A DNA stretch of 64,000 nt from Elephas maximus indicus (GCF_024166365.1 NC_064837.1:77495553-77559552), one strand, 5' to 3'. Shown: positions 35,771 to 47,456, counted from the first letter of the stretch. The notes: generated by a model not told the origin, from the sequence alone. Made by a program: numbers and translations.

Positions 35771-36904
35771 TCATAGATTAGTGGTGGAAGAAGGTAGGAG
35801 AAGGTGGTTTAAGTAGTTTAGCAAAGGGTCTCTTGTGTTATTACAGATGCTGCTGAATAAATGCTTAGTGAATAGTGGTTGAGTTTCATCCATGTCGTAA
35901 AATAAGCATCAAAATGGTATTCACCTAGCTTTGATGACAATCTCAGAAAAATTAGGTCATGTGGAATTTTGGGAATAGTATGAGGCTTTCAAACTAGTGA
36001 AGATAATACTTTGAAGAAATCTAGAGAATAATTAAAGCTAAGAAAAAAGGGGAAACTCAAGGATTATGAGCTTAGTATTCATTTTTTTCTTCTTGCTGAA
36101 ATGTCCTTGTTTCTTTATGTTTTTGGCCCAATTTGAAGGAGCAAGTGCTTCTCCTAGAGCTTCTGACTCACTTGCCCCTAAATCTGTCCCTCCTTGCTGT
36201 GGCACAGGGCATTCTGGGGGCCACACTGGGGCATTTCTTCCTCACCCCTTCATCCTCAATTCCTGGGAGACTTAGAATGCTAGAGATGTAGGATGGAAGA
36301 AATGAAAGAAGAAAGTGAATGCTACCCGGTTTTTGACACCGGCTACTCTATTCTTCTCTCTTACTCTCAAGAGAGGTGCATATTCTGTTTCCTACAAAGA
36401 TAAGGAAGGTAACAAATTCATAAACTGGAGGACAGTTTCTAGGTGTCATCCTGAATTCGGGCTGTAGCCAAAACAAAACAAAACAAAATCAGAAAGCAGA
36501 ACTGTGAGCTAAAGATGGAGCAACAGCTGGTGATTTAGCCGACCACTGGGTAAATACATAATTGGAGACAAAATTAGTATTATTAGTCTGTGATGGTTCT
36601 CCCTGCCAAACTGCTGCAATCAGTTGCTTTGAAAACTTCCCTTCATTTTTTCAAGTTCAGGTTGATAGCCGGAGGGGCCCCAGGGGCTGTCTCACAATAG
36701 GTCACTGCAGATGCGGGGAAAGTAAGCTCTACCTGTATGCTAACAAAGTGAGAGTTTGGAACACTCGCAGGGTCTTCACTTGTAAATTCACAAAAATGCT
36801 ATCAGAAGAGGTATTTATAAGTCATTATTTTCCCAAAAATGAAGCCTACTGAAGCTAAGTCTGTCCCCTGGTGTCCCAAGGGCATAACTGGTGTCTGTCA
36901 CATA
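35771..36904. other. Unrecognised intron sequence
   Basis: No repeat family and no supported gene. Short open frames lack any recognisable feature. Confidence 0.4.
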
Positions 36905-37062
36905 CCAAAACCTGCTGCAGCGGAGTTCATTCCGACTCATAGCCACCCTACAGAACAGAGTAGAACTGCCCCATAAGGCTCCCAAGGAATGGCTGGTGGA
37001 TTCGAACTGCTGACCTTTTGGTTAGCAGCCAAGCTCTTAACTACTGCGCCACCAGGGTGGCA
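36905..37062 (-). mobile_element. Afrotherian SINE, antisense
   Basis: Full-length: tail 'accaaaacctgctgcagcgg' at the left, body 'agtagaactgccccataagg', head 'gcgccaccagggtggc' at the right. Confidence 0.9.
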
Positions 37063-37535
37063 TGTGCCACATGGCGGAGAGTAAATGCTTTCAAATGGCA
37101 GGAAGAATAATAGTGAGAGAAAGTTGCATTTATTTAAGGACCATGTTAATGACCCATTTCTTTAACGGACCGCTATGTTTCAGGCATTGGAAATAACGAC
37201 GCCTTGATCTTAAGCAATGCAGTAATACTTTCAAAGTATTGTCCCCTACATTATCTTAGTATAGGATGTTGGTTTCATATCTTTCACATTTAAGTTTGGT
37301 GTCTCTAATTTCCATAAGATTACCATCTGGAAGTCAGTCAACATCCCTTCTCTATTCTGAAGACATTTGTTAAAATTCCTTATTTAACCAGGAAAGGATG
37401 ATGACTGAATGCCAAAAGGATGGCATTTCATCTTATGTTTGGTTCACTTGTCAGAAGGGAAATCAGTAGAGGCTTCACTCTGGCCAGTGAAGATTTTCTT
37501 TTCTACTTCAAGCCGTGCCATCTAGGAAGACATTG

Positions 37536-37650
37536 GATTAGTGCAGTGGTTAAGGCTGTGTCTCTGAGGCCACTGCCTGGGGGTGAACCCCAGTTCTCAG
37601 GCACGTCCCTTCACATCTCTGAGTCTCAATTTCCTCATCTGAAAAATTCA
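37536..37650 (+). repeat. MIR-type ancient SINE
   Basis: The MIR tRNA-like head 'tagtgcagtggttaaggctg' is followed by 'ctgcctgggggtgaacccca' and the core 'gtctcaatttcctcatctga'. Confidence 0.75.
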
Positions 37651-37659
37651 TAAAGTCAA

Positions 37660-38364
37660 CAAATCTTTATGAATACCCACTCTATGCCAATGCTAGGGAA
37701 ATACCACCAGACAAAACCAAAAATGTCATGGCTGTGTCTGTGTGGGGTGGGGTGGTGGGGTGTTGGGGGAGGGTAAACACATAAATACACCCAGATTGAC
37801 AGCATTGGGGAGGAAATTAAATCAGGGAAGGGGGTAGCAAGTGGCAGTGGGGAGAGCCAGTTTCCCCTACGGTGATTTGGGAGTCTCTGATAGGACACTT
37901 GGGCAGGGTCCTTATAGACGTCCGATGAGCTCTGTAGGGTCTGGGGAGAGGTTGGCATTGCCCCACTAGAGACTGGAGCAGCCTACATGCTCGAGGAGCA
38001 TCAGGGTGGAGAGCAGGTGGCTATATGATATTGTGCGATACCAGGCACAGTGAAAATGCTGGCTCCTGGCCAGGTGGGGGAAAGTGGACTCCCTTTCCCA
38101 CCGGCCGTCACCCCAGTTCAGCAGCCAGGCACCCCCAGGAAACTGTAGCTCTGTGCCAGGTGTGCTGGGTACTGGCACTGCCGGCCAGGATGCTGGGGCA
38201 CGCCTGACCTCCCCAAGCCCTGCCTGGCCCCTGGGAGCAGAGGGCAGCATGGCAAGGCCCGGCAGGGCCCAGGGCGTGGGGGGCAGGAGCAGCACCCTGA
38301 GAACCCATCCAGAGGAGTCAGCGGGCAGTGGAGTGTGCAGAGCCAAGAGCAGCTCTCTAGGCAC
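37660..38364. other. G+C-rich intron sequence
   Basis: The overlapping open frames at 37966-38398 on both strands result from G+C-rich composition and show no domain. The first 60 bases may be L2 ('tctttatgaatacccactct'). Confidence 0.4.
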
Positions 38365-38595
38365 CAAGGTTGTTGCAGGGTTTGGAGCACAAGGATGACA
38401 TGATCTGAGCTGTATTTTTAAAGCATCCTTTTGGCTGTTATGTGGCCATTAGACTACAGGGCACAAGGGTAGAAGCAGGGAGGCCAGGTAGAAGGCCAAG
38501 GGAATTATCTAGGCGGCTTGGGATAGGAGATAGCAATGCAATGTGTATAGTATTTCAGATCCACATTGTCTATTTGCTGTTTGCTTTAATGGATA
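38365..38595 (-). repeat. L2 LINE remnant, antisense
   Basis: 'gatgacatgatctgagctgt' is followed by 'taaagcatccttttggctgt' and 'gaagcagggaggccaggtag', typical of antisense L2. Confidence 0.65.
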
Positions 38596-38598
38596 GGG

Positions 38599-39247
38599 AA
38601 CATCATGATAAATGGAGAAAAGATTGAAGTTGTCAAGGATTTCATTTTACTTGGATCCACAGTCAACACCCATGGAAGCAGCAGTCAAGAAATCAAAAGA
38701 TTCATTGCCTTGGGTAAATCTGCTGCAAAGGACCTCTTCAAAGTGTTGAAGAGCAAAGATGTCACCCCGAAGACTAAGGTGCGCCTGACCCAAACCATGG
38801 TATTTTCAATCACATCATATGCATGTGAAAGCTGGGCAATGAATAAGGAAGACCGAAGAAGAGTTGACGCCTTTGAATTGTGGTGTTGGCAAAGAATACT
38901 GAATATACCATGGACTGCCAAAAGAACAAACAAACCTGTCTTGGAAGAAGTGCGGCCAGAATGCTTCTTAGAGTCAAGGATGGCGAGACTCCATCTTACA
39001 TACTTTGGACATGTTGTCAAGAGGGATCAGTCCCTGGAGAAGGACATCATGCTTGGCAAAGTACAGGGTCAGCGGAAAAGAGGAAGACCCTCAACGAGGT
39101 GGATTGACACAGTGGCCGCAACAATGAGCTCAAGCATAGCAATGATTGTATGGATGGCGCAGGGCCGGGCAGTGTTTCGTTCTGTTGTGCATAGGGGTCG
39201 CTATGAGTCAGAACTGACTCGACGGCAACTAACAACAACAGCAACAA
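38599..39247 (+). mobile_element. 5'-truncated RTE-clade LINE
   Basis: About 650 bases of the 3' end of the RTE element also seen at 46.6, 49.4 and 57.1 kb. It ends 'gaactgactcgacggcaact' and then a short (AAC)n run. The frame is undamaged over its whole length. Confidence 0.93.
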
Positions 39248-39261
39248 TCTTACCTCATTAA
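38605..39261 (+). pseudogene. RTE polymerase C-terminal domain, 218-residue open frame
   Basis: The open frame encodes the region downstream of RT in RTE/BovB polyproteins: 'GSTVNTHGSSSQEIKR', 'SYACESWAMNKEDRRR', 'FGHVVKRDQSLEKDIM' and 'KRGRPSTRWIDTVAA'. The first Met is internal to the parent protein. No stop occurs before the element's 3' end: the frame reads through the conserved tail as 'RYESELTRRQLTTTAT' and stops in flanking DNA. RT and endonuclease are absent, so it is a fragment. It is unlikely to be a host gene. Confidence 0.88.
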
Positions 39262-39387
39262 CCACAGGCAGAGTAGGATTTATAACACATCAGATCACAA
39301 AAAGGAGGACAACCACAAAATACTGGGAATCATGTCCTAGCCAAGTTGACACATATTTTGGGGGGACACAATTCAACCCATGACAGT

Positions 39388-39423
39388 AGCCAAGTGCTTA
39401 ACCATTGTGCCACCAGGGCTCCT
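39388..39423 (-). mobile_element. Afrotherian SINE head fragment, antisense
   Basis: Only the 5' head remains: 'agccaagtgcttaaccattg' then 'tgccaccagggctcc'. The tail half is absent, which is unusual since LINE-mobilised SINEs normally keep the 3' end. The loss is therefore probably a later deletion. Confidence 0.8.
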
Positions 39424-40370
39424 TGTTTCCAAAGCCAGAGCACTTTAAAAACAAAACAAAAAAACAACAAAAACCCAGTAGAATAAATAAACTACATATC
39501 TGTTACTGTAATCCATTAAAAAATATATTAAAATAAAAACAAAACAGAAAAGATCCCTCACAGGGCAGTTTTGTAGAGTCCCTATCAGAGCCTTCTTCAT
39601 GATTATATTTTAATTAGCAAATGCAAACTGATAGTTAACCTCTTATTTAACTTTTAAAATGTTCAGATTAAATACTAAAAATAATAGGGAGATGGCAATT
39701 TGATAGATAGTATCTGGGAACTACCACTCAAAATTTTGAGTTTGGAGCTCGAAAATCTTTTTCACTGATTAGCAAAGAGAAGAGAGACACTTCCAGAGAG
39801 ATAAATGTTTTCATAAGTGTTTTTCCTCATCCTGATACGTACAAGATGAAAGATTTTACTTAACTTTTGGTAGTGGCAGGGGAGCTCTGGGCAAGCTTTT
39901 TTAAACTTCTTTTTTATGATGAAGATAACTACTGAAGGAAGAACAGAATGGGGCCAACTGACATAAATACTCAACTATTTTTTTTTTCTCTAACAATGAA
40001 TAAATTTATTAAATAAACCCTAATCTATCAAACACTTCTATTTTATTCGGATGGAATTACAAGTTCTGAAAGTACTTCAAATATTTGAGAAATGTTATGT
40101 GAAGAAAATTAATTTCCTACCTTATCCAGAATTACATCTTCAGTGTTTTATTTGAGGCACATTCCTAAGATCTATGGCACATAGATATTCAAATATAAAA
40201 CCACATTCAAAAGCCAGATAGATCGCTTTTTGGAATCTAGCTGTATTGTTGTAGCTTCTCGGGGAGGATGATTGGCCCAGAGTTGCCTGTGATTGAAGGT
40301 TGGTTTTGTAATAAGAACATTCGTTGCTTATGTGGGAAACCTGCTGCAATCTTAAAATGTTATTAGCAAT
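39424..40370. other. Unrecognised A/T-rich intron sequence
   Basis: A-rich runs occur at 39446-39480. There is no gene and no named repeat. Confidence 0.4.
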
Positions 40371-40374
40371 GTTT

Positions 40375-40455
40375 CTAATTGTTAGATGAATAAACTGAGG
40401 CTCAGAGAGGCTGACCATCTTTGTAACGGACTTGAACCCAGGTCTATGGCTGGCT
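40375..40455 (-). repeat. MIR-type ancient SINE, antisense
   Basis: 'gatgaataaactgaggctca' then 'gagaggctgaccatctttgt' then 'cttgaacccaggtctatggc' is the antisense MIR core and head. Confidence 0.7.
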
Positions 40456-41082
40456 CAGGGATTGGCACTTTTTAAAACTGTCTTTTGGACTGCTTTAAAG
40501 AGAGATTCATGTTATCAGCCTCTGGCCCAGGGGCAGGCTGGGGTACTGGATGAGAGATAAGGACTTCATAGGATGTGAAAAAGTTCCCAGAAGTCTTCAT
40601 CTTTATTCAGTAAGCATAGAGCTCAGATGGGTTCTCCTTAACCAGAACAGCTCCATCCACCCAAAATTCCAACTGTACTGCCCTCATAACTATTACTTAT
40701 CATATATCAAATGCCCATGGTGCCCTGGGCTCCTTACAGCACTCATTAACAAAGGCTCCCCAGCACCAGACACGCTTCCAGAAGCCAGGAGGGGAGCGCT
40801 GATTGAGTGGCTGAATTAATTTCTAAGCAAACATTTCTGAGTTCGTATTCTCAAGTTAATTTGACCTTGATGTTATGCCTGAGGCAATTTTTCTAAAATA
40901 TTTCTCATGTGGTGATGTTGAAGTGTGCATATATATACTTTGGGTAAAGAGCTTGTTTTAGTGTGAATTGACAGATACAAAGGTTACTAACTTACACAAT
41001 ATCTGGGGACCACAAGCAATTAACATCACAGAGAACAGGAAATCAATCCAATCTTTGTTTCATTCCTCCTTGATATGGTAAA
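40456..41082. other. Unrecognised intron sequence
   Basis: No supported gene or repeat; the 89-residue frame at 40550-40819 has no recognisable feature. Confidence 0.4.
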
Positions 41083-41234
41083 GGAGCCCTGGTGGCACAA
41101 AGGTTAAGAGCTCGGCTGCTAACCAAAAGGTTGGCAGTTTGAATCCACCAGCCGCTCCTTCGGAACCCTAAGGGGCAGTTCTACTCTGTGCTATAGAGTT
41201 GCTATGACTCAGAATCGACTGTATGGCAACAGAT
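41083..41234 (+). mobile_element. Afrotherian SINE, full-length
   Basis: Head 'ggagccctggtggcacaaag', B-box region 'cagtttgaatccaccagccg', body 'ggggcagttctactctgtgc', tail 'gactcagaatcgactgtatg'. It is a good example of the commonest subtype in the window. Confidence 0.95.
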
Positions 41235-41384
41235 TGATTGGCTGATTGAGGTGACAAAATGAGAACTGTGTGGACTAGTAGCACTATTGGGTAAGGGGCA
41301 CAGTCATCTTTGCCGTCTATCTTTGTATGGCCAGCCCAAACGTAGGTGAGCTTTTCATTCTATTATTTATTAACTAACAATGAC

Positions 41385-41545
41385 AAAACCCACAGCAATT
41401 TATTGAATGTTTCCTATGTGCCAGGTGTTTTTCTGAGAGCTTTATAAATGATAGCCCTTTAATTCACCAAATAACCCTATGAAATTGTTACTATTATCAC
41501 TATTTTATGGATGAGAAGACTGAATCTGAGCAGGTTGTGTAGCCC
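41385..41545 (-). repeat. MIR-type ancient SINE, antisense
   Basis: 'ttattgaatgtttcctatgt', 'gccaggtgtttttctgagag' and 'attttatggatgagaagact' match an antisense MIR 3' half and core. Confidence 0.65.
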
Positions 41546-42890
41546 AATAAAGGTGCTGAGTGTTGCCTGTTGACTCTGTCCCAAACTTGGCCTTTTGTAT
41601 TCTCCCTATACCACTGCAGGTGGAAGCCTGCAAACTGCGTTTTCCAGATTTCCTGCTCAGTTGGATTCCAGCTATGTTCTGGTAATGGGGTACACTCACA
41701 ACAAATTAACTGGGAGAAGAAGACAGGAACTACCCTGTTCCTGGCAGAGGCAGCTGACTACAGACTCTTATAGTAGTGCCAGCAGTTCAAAGATCACTGG
41801 AAGATGAGCAGGGACTCCACAGGGGTGACAGCCAACAAAACCCAGTGGCTCCTGCAGCAGTTTCATGCCGTGTTGGGGCAGAGGAGTGTGGGCTCAGGTG
41901 AGCACACCCTCCTGCCAGGAAAGCATGGATTTCTGCAGTTTTTGCTCTCTGTGTACCACCAACATTCCCAGTTTTTGCTCCTTCAGCCCTCTACATTATG
42001 TCTCTTAATTCCCTGATTTAAAGAACTTTCTGTATGAGATACCTAGAGTAGTTTGTGTTTTCCTGAATGAATCAATGTCATATTCTCTTGGCCTGAGCCC
42101 ACTGCTCAAAGTCTAAATGTGAATAGGTCATACCTTTTATTCCAGTCCCAAAGAGCTGCTGTTGGCATATTCACCACTGCTATGCTATGCTGTTGGCATA
42201 TTCACCACTGCTATGCTCTGCCCTGTCTGCTCCATAGCTCTTTGAGGCTGTGCTAGCACAATGCCCACAGATTCATAGGATCCATATGGCAAGAGAAAGA
42301 CCTTGGATGTAAAAGCTGCAAGTGACAAAGCCATGTAAAACATCCAAAATCCAATTGAATGTCAACTTATTTCTGTAAGTCATGAGAAAGAAAGTATGAA
42401 GAATTCCACTGAATTTAAAGATTTTTAAAGTGATAAAGATATGCATATATTGTAGGAAACAAAAAATGCAGAATCTGATAAATTGATCAACCTCAGTGGG
42501 AACTGTAGGCTTCTGTGTGTAGACTGAAGAACTAGGTAATGTATTTATCTTGGATCCAGGGATATAGGCTAAGCGGCACTTCCTTTCAGTCATGGAGTCA
42601 TTGACACAGGAATATAAATAGGATCCAGTGAGTCCCTTAGGACTGCCAAGAAGAACACAGCCAGTGATCTGGCCAAGATCCATTTAATTAATTGGGATGG
42701 CAGTTTCTCTCAATGGTAAGAATTTTTCAATTCCATTAAAACACAAGACAAGGTATTAAAATGATTGATAGAGGTAAAACCATGGTATTAGTAATTGGGG
42801 TTAAGAAGGAATATGTAAATATTTATTATTTAATGCACTTTTAATGTTTAAGAAAATTTGGACTATTAAAATGTTTCAGAGTAACTCGTA
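41546..42890. other. Unrecognised intron sequence
   Basis: Contains the 31-bp duplication and nothing else I can name. The 136-residue minus-strand frame at 42273-42683 has no domain feature. Confidence 0.4.
42158..42219 (+). repeat. 31-bp tandem duplication
   Basis: Two nearly identical 31-base units begin 'gctgttggcatattcaccac' at 42158 and 42189. Confidence 0.93.
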
Positions 42891-43865
42891 CAGAATTTTT
42901 CCTCTCACCGTGAACACCTAGAAATCTGGACAAAATATGTGATACAACTATTTCAGGTACTGGACAATAGACAGCACAGGCCTATATACTAGATAGAAAG
43001 GAAACAAATTTGGTGAGACCAACAAATGCCCTGACTTTTTTCCTAGGCCTCCAAACTATGGTGCAGAAAGGAGAACTCAAATGGAACACTGCTCTATAAG
43101 AGACAGATATTAGTATTCAGGAAAGCTGAGGTGCCTGGAATTTGTGGGGAATAATACTGGAGAGAAAGAGCTCCAGAAATCTCTGGCATCCCCCGAGTTC
43201 TTTTTGTTGTTGTTGAATAACAAGCCACACATGCATAGGTCAGGCAAAAATAAACTACCAGAGTTCTGTAAGCTGAACAACTCCCAGAGCATACACAGGG
43301 CTAGGAGACTGCAAATTCTAACCAACTGAAGAGAAAAGACCTCACTGGATACCTGGAACATTCAGAAAAGCCCCAGAAAGGCCATGTCTTAAAAAGGAGG
43401 GCCAGGTTAGCCCTAGAGTAAAGGGTACTCCAGACCTGCCCTGACAATGCCTAGAAACAAGCCCTGAAAGCATCAAGCTCATCCCCTAGTAAATTAACTG
43501 CCTGAAAAAAATGCAGCACTCTTTAAAAGAAGACCATATTCAGATTCAGAATACCCAGTATACAATTAAAAATCACTAGCCATGGAAAGAAGTAGAAAAA
43601 CGTGATCCATAGTCAGGAGAAAAATCAAACAACATAAACAGGACCTGAAATGACAAAGATGAAATTCGCAGATAAGGACTTTAAAATGGCTATTACAGAT
43701 ACACTCAAGAAAGTACAAGAAAACATGAGCATGATGAGGAGAGAAGTGGAAGACATAAATAAGACCCAAAAGAAACTTCTAGAGATAAAAAAAAAGTGAT
43801 ATAAGAAATAAAAAATACACTGGATAGAATTAACAGATTAGACCTCAGAAGATTAAACCTAAACC

Positions 43866-43900
43866 TAAACCTAGTGCCGTCAAGTCGATTCTGACTCAAA
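43866..43900 (-). mobile_element. Afrotherian SINE tail fragment, antisense
   Basis: Only the extreme 3' tail is present: 'ctagtgccgtcaagtcgatt' then 'ctgactca', preceded on the plus strand by three 'aaacct' units derived from the SINE end. Confidence 0.75.
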
Positions 43901-44141
43901 TTCAGTAATATTGAGCACTCTAAACTGAAGCACAGAGAGAAAAATGCCTGAAAAAACAAGAAGAAACAAAAACAAAAAAATTGAGCCTCAGTAATCTATA
44001 AAACAATATGAAGTTGTCTATCATATATGCAACTGGAGAGCCAGAAAAGAGAAACAGAAAATTTATGGGGAGAAATAATGACTAAAAATTTTCTAAACAT
44101 GATGAAACTGTAAACCAAGAATCTCAATAAACCACAAGCAG

Positions 44142-44162
44142 GATAAACACACACACACACAC
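44142..44162 (+). repeat. (AC)n microsatellite
   Basis: A short pure AC run lies inside the HAL1-like element. Confidence 0.95.
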
Positions 44163-44549
44163 CAAGGCACTTCATAATCAAACTGTTAGAATCTGTGATA
44201 GAAAATCCTAAAAGCAGTCAGATAAAGACACCTTATTTTCATTTACACAGGAATAAAGATAAGAATGACCACTGACATGGGGAGCAATGGAAGCCAGAAG
44301 ACAATGGAACAGCATCTTTAACATGCAAAGAAACAAATCATGTGTCAAACTACAACTCTCTATACGGAGAAAATCTCTTCCGAAATGAAGGCAAAATGAT
44401 GACATTTTTATACAAATAAAAACTGAGAGGATCTGTCACCAAATGTTAAAGGCATAAGAAATGTTAAAGGAAGTTCTTCAGACTACAGGAAAATGATACC
44501 AGATGGAAACTTGGGTCTACCCAAAGGAATGAAGAGTGTCAGAAGAGCA

Positions 44550-44711
44550 ACCAAAAACCAAACCCACTGCTGTTGGGGATTCCTACTCAGAGAGACCTTA
44601 CAGGACTGAGTAGAACTGCCTCATAGGGTTTCCAAGGAGTGGCTGGCGAATTCGAACTGCTGACCTTGTAGTTAGCAGCTGAGTTCTTAACCACTGCACC
44701 ACCAGGGCTCC
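44550..44711 (-). mobile_element. Afrotherian SINE, antisense
   Basis: Tail 'accaaaaaccaaacccactg' at the left, head 'ccaccagggctcc' at the right. It is flanked by cagaag on both sides (44540-44545 and 44711-44716), a possible short TSD. Confidence 0.92.
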
Positions 44712-45130
44712 AGAAGTAGTAAATAGGTGGGTAAATATAGAACTTTGCTTCTCACTCTTAATTGGTTTAAAAGGTAACTGACTGTTTAGCAAAAATGATT
44801 ACAATGTATTGTGAGGTTTATAACATACGTAAAAATAAAAGGTACAAGGATAATAGCACAGAGGATGGGAGAGGGTAAATGTAAGTACAGTATTTCAAGG
44901 TTTTTATACTTCAAGTGGTATTTGAGGGTAAACTGTGCCTCGTTAAAGACGCATATGATAAGCTAATTTAATGTGTAATTTATTTAGGTCTGATTTTTAT
45001 GTTAAAAATTATGTTTTTGCAACTTAAAATGATAAAGATTATTGTATTTATAAATGATAGAGTAAGAAGAATTATTTGGTATTTGGAAAATTTTGAATAT
45101 GCAGACCATTGAAATGCTTAAAAAGTGAGT

Positions 45131-45714
45131 CTATGAAATGTGTAATACATACATAGATATATGCTATAATTCTGTTATGCTATTAAATCTTATTAGCTGT
45201 GCTCAGATACATCTTGCCCTAGTTTTAGCCAGGAAACAGGCACTAAGCCCTTTTGGTTTGCTGGGGTCTTTTCTCCTAGCTGCTAACTGGTCATGTCCTG
45301 CACCTTCCCTGAAGGATAGAAACGGAGGCTGCACAGACCAGGGGAAAGCCTTTGGGGGTTTCTCAGTGCCTCACTTGGCACAAAAGATTCTAGAGATCTC
45401 CTCTTGAATACCCTTTCCACCATCTGCTGAGCCTGCTTATAGTTGTTTGCTTATGCTAATGCTTGTGTGAGCATTATCATTTGTGCTTAATGAACTAGAC
45501 AGGTGTACATCCTTGGCAGCATCCCTGTCCTATCCTTATTCCTTACTCCCATAGCCACCACGCGGACTCCTCGTGCTCTCTATTCAGGGCATACACTCTG
45601 ACCTTCACACCCACACTTGTGAGCTCCTGATTGTCCAGTTCTGTATCAGTTCTTCTCTTCACCTGTTCTTTATCCCGGGAACAAGTTCCACAGATGGTGG
45701 GGAGATTCTATTTG
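45131..45714. other. Unrecognised intron sequence
   Basis: No repeat family and no supported gene. Confidence 0.4.
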
Positions 45715-45976
45715 TTCATTTCCTTCCCTTAGCATTTCCCTTCATTTAGTCATTCATTTAGCATGTATTGGACTTTTGCTTTATGCAAGGCAGTGTGTTA
45801 GGTGCCAAGGACAAACCAGACTGATGTCATCCTTGCCCTTATAGGGATGGTTGGCTATCGGGGAAGACCAAGTGGAAAATGGACAGTGGCAATCAAGGTG
45901 CGAATTCTTCTGTCCACTGGTGATGATCTAGGGAAGGCTTCTTAGAGGGGAAAATGACTACTCTGATACCCAAAAG
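45715..45976 (-). repeat. L2 LINE remnant, antisense, left part
   Basis: 'catttagcatgtattggact' and 'gtgtgttaggtgccaaggac' are antisense L2 3'-end wording. It is interrupted by the SINE at 45977-46183 and probably continues to about 46520. Confidence 0.65.
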
Positions 45977-46183
45977 ATGAAAAGTAGATCCTGAAGCCTT
46001 TCTTCCTAGGCAGACTTAGTCTGAGAGCTCCACTGAAACCTGTTCAGAATCATAACATGCAAGCCTTCACGGACAAACAGATGGCAACAGATGGTGGCTG
46101 CACATGAAGTGCCCTGGCTGGAATCAAACCCAGGTCTCCCACATAGAAGGTGAGAATTCTACCACTGAACCACCAGTGCCTCA
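45977..46183 (-). mobile_element. tRNA-Gly-headed composite SINE, antisense
   Basis: On the minus strand it reads 'gaggcactggtggttcagtg', 'gtagaattctcaccttctat', 'gtgggagacctgggtttgat' (tRNA-Gly-like), then 'gaacaggtttcagtggagct' and 'cagactaagtctgcctagga', sequence shared with the RTE 5' region. It lacks the RTE tail present in the copy at 55528-55872. Confidence 0.8.
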
Positions 46184-46520
46184 TCAGCGTTTTGCAGACT
46201 ATGCCATTTGGTCTTTAAGAGTAATGGGGAATCATTGAAAGCTTTTAAGTGGTGATGTGACATGATTGGTTTTATGGTTTGAAAAGAGAGTTGGTTAAAG
46301 TGGATCAAGAACGTTTATGAAGGTGATTCAGTCATTGAGGTAAGAAGTGCAGTGCAAAGTGGAACAAAGGTGGAAGGATGGAGAGAAGGTGATAGACTCT
46401 AGGGGTATTTAAAAGAACTGTTACATTTGGTGATTGGTTTGTTGTTAGAAGAGAGACAAGAATCAAGTACAGTGCCTGTATTTTTAGTCTGGGCAACTGA
46501 GTAGACAATGGCGCGTTCAC
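46184..46520 (-). repeat. L2 LINE remnant, antisense, right part
   Basis: 'gtggtgatgtgacatgattg' is the antisense L2 wording also seen at 38390. It continues the element left of the SINE. Confidence 0.6.
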
Positions 46521-46554
46521 CTAGGTAAGAAATACTGAGGATGACACAGTTTTG

Positions 46555-47456
46555 CGAGAAAAATGAGGTGTGCGGCAGGGTTGTGTTCTTTAACCATACC
46601 TATTATTCAATCTGTATGCTGAGCAAATAATCTGAGAAGCTGGCCTATATGAAGAAGAATGGGGCATGAGGATGGGAGGAAGACTCATTAACAACCTGTG
46701 TTATGCAGATGACACAACCTTGCTTGCTGAAAGTGAAGAGGACTTGAAGCACTTACTAATGAAGATCAAAGACCACAGCCTTCAGTATGAAAACAAAAAT
46801 CCTCACGACTGGACCAACGAGCAACATCATGATAAATCGAGAAAAGATTGAAGTTGTCAAGGATTTCATTTTACTTGGATCCACAATCAACAGCTGTGGA
46901 AGCAGCAGTTAAGAAATCGAAAGATGCATTGCATTGGGTAAATCTGCTGCAAAGGACCTCTTCAAAGTGTTGAAGAGCAAAGATGTCACCCTGAAGACTA
47001 AGGTGCGCCTGACCCAAGCCATGGTATTTTCAATCACATCATATGCATGTGAAAGCTGGACAATGAATAAGGAAGACCAAAGAAGAGTTGATGCCTTTGA
47101 ATTGTGGTGTTGGCGAAGAATATTGAATACACCATGGACTGCCAACAAACAAATTTGTCTTGGAAGAAGTGCGGCCAGAATGCTCCTTAGAGGATAGGAT
47201 CATGAGACTGCGTCTTACATGCTTTGGACATGTCGTCAGGAGAGATCAGTCCCTAGAGAAGGACATCATGCTTGGCAGAGTACAGGGTCAGCGGAAAAGA
47301 GGAAGACCCTCAACAAGGTGGAGTGGCACAGTGGCTGCAACAATGGGCTCAAGCATAACGATGATTGTGAGAATGGTGCAGGACCAGGCCGTGTTTGTTC
47401 TGTTGTGCACAGGGTCGCTATAAGTCAATCTACTCGACAGCACCTAAACAACAACG
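46555..47456 (+). mobile_element. 5'-truncated RTE-clade LINE
   Basis: It covers the end of RT to the 3' tail. The RT motif YADD is intact (46702-46713, 'NLCYADDTTLLAESEED'). The downstream frame is broken: a deletion after 'QYENK', a TAA in 'gcagcagttaagaaatcg' near 46910, and frameshifts near 47155 and 47390. The tail 'tctactcgacagcacctaaa' is decayed. Confidence 0.92.

Larger units (their letters stand above)
42890..44930 (+). mobile_element. HAL1/L1M-like ancient LINE with ORF1-type sequence
   Basis: The sense strand is A-rich and carries ORF1-like coiled-coil relics ('actcaagaaagtacaagaaa', 'ggaagacataaataagaccc') and the ORF1 C-terminal region ('agcaatggaagccagaagac', 'gaaggcaaaatgatgacatt'). 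No ORF2-like sequence follows, as expected for a half-L1. It is interrupted by SINE pieces at 43866-43900 and 44550-44711. Edges are approximate. Confidence 0.65.

Noticed and set aside
38084-38398. Overlapping frames of 104-133 residues on both strands
   Set aside because: G+C-rich, stop-poor sequence without domain features; overlapping frames on both strands point to composition.
42273-42683. 136-residue minus-strand frame
   Set aside because: No family resemblance, no splice signals that fit, and chance is likely at this length in A/T-moderate DNA.
43853-43879. Telomere-like hexamer repeats (cctaaa)
   Set aside because: Only three units, explained by the A/C-rich tail of the SINE fragment that starts there.
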